In this document: piece after piece, positions 13,771 to 13,935 of the stretch
How positions within the stretch are numbered: the stretch's first letter is position 1
How the letters are laid out: each line of letters opens with the position of its first letter
Source of the DNA: an uncultured Bacilli bacterium
Lineage (GTDB): Bacteria > Bacillota_I > Bacilli_A > RF39 > UBA660
Length of the DNA: 13,935 nt
Assembly: GCA_948750805.1 (NCBI GenBank)
Contig: CAPZYV010000013.1
Span: forward strand, 1-13,935
Direction of reading: 5' to 3'
Translations under genes and position numbers: made by a program
The notes under the pieces: generated by a model
What the model saw: the letters and a program-made list of their open reading frames with translations, nothing else
Databases searched by the model: none
What the model was told of the DNA's origin: nothing

Positions 13771-13935
13771 CCATTATTTCTAAAAATTCTTTTTCTAATT
13801 TTTTACAAGAGTAAAAATTATCATCAGTTATATATATTCTATTTCCTCCAAATGATATTCCTACTGAAAATTTATTAAATCTTTTGTCTATTTCATTTAC
13901 ATTTACAAATTTATTAAACATTGGTGTTATTCTAT
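13748..13935 (-). CDS. C-terminal part of an unknown protein, cut by the window edge
   Basis: An open frame enters at the right edge and ends at TGA 13748-13750. The 61 visible residues include NKFVNVNEIDKRFNKFSVG, ISFGGNRIYITDDNFYSC and a final helix KKLEKEFLEIMEVSDKKI. An internal ATG at 13921 could start a 57-aa protein but has no Shine-Dalgarno before it, so the frame more likely continues beyond the window. The stop codon lies inside a well-formed terminator, which supports this being a genuine gene end. No family was recognised, and no membrane segment or cysteine motif is visible. Confidence 0.6.
   Translation of the reverse strand, partial: RITPMFNKFVNVNEIDKRFNKFSVGISFGGNRIYITDDNFYSCKKLEKEFLEIMEVSDKKI

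Noticed and set aside
1..13935. Mycoplasma-type genetic code (UGA as Trp)
   Set aside because: Trp positions in ProRS, XseA and MutS are read from UGG, and the full-length proteins need no UGA read-through.

Overview
The window comes from a very AT-rich, low-GC Gram-positive bacterium (Bacillota). EzrA, a division regulator confined to this phylum, sits beside SpoIVB, a forespore signalling protease, so the lineage probably sporulates or descends from sporulators. UGA is a stop codon here and Trp is read from UGG, so the Mycoplasma code does not apply. The profile fits an uncultured gut-type Bacilli/Erysipelotrichia/RF39-like lineage, but the taxon is an inference. Every supported gene lies on the minus strand, so transcription runs from high to low coordinates.

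In transcription order: the 3' end of an unknown gene closes with an intrinsic terminator (13739-13770). A CHAP amidase/endopeptidase-like protein with three C-terminal ChW-type repeats follows (12849-13691). mutS comes next with its own extended -10 promoter and is translationally coupled to a GNAT acetyltransferase.

The accessory core is 8947-9750. A promoter-like site precedes a short tandem array (three copies of about 35 nt), then a factor-independent terminator, then a ToxN/AbiQ-family endoribonuclease gene. This is the layout of a type III toxin-antitoxin (or abortive infection) system, in which a pseudoknotted repeat RNA inhibits a protein toxin. A second good promoter lies between the terminator and the toxin, which is not the textbook layout.

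A promoter at 8901-8929 starts the nusB operon: nusB, a HipA/CtkA-like kinase-fold gene, xseA, lineage-specific coiled-coil genes partly in decay, xseB and proS (archaeal/eukaryal-type ProRS). The gene pair for exonuclease VII (xseA/xseB) is split by about 1.4 kb of these coiled-coil genes and frameshifted remnants.

spoIVB follows after a 76-bp gap. A long imperfect inverted repeat (3221-3287) covers its ribosome-binding site, start codon and first codons. After a probable terminator, a consensus-like promoter drives ezrA, which overlaps by one base an unidentified gene that runs off the left edge.

No tRNA, rRNA, insertion sequence or CRISPR array was seen. All family calls come from reading the translated sequence, not from a database search.
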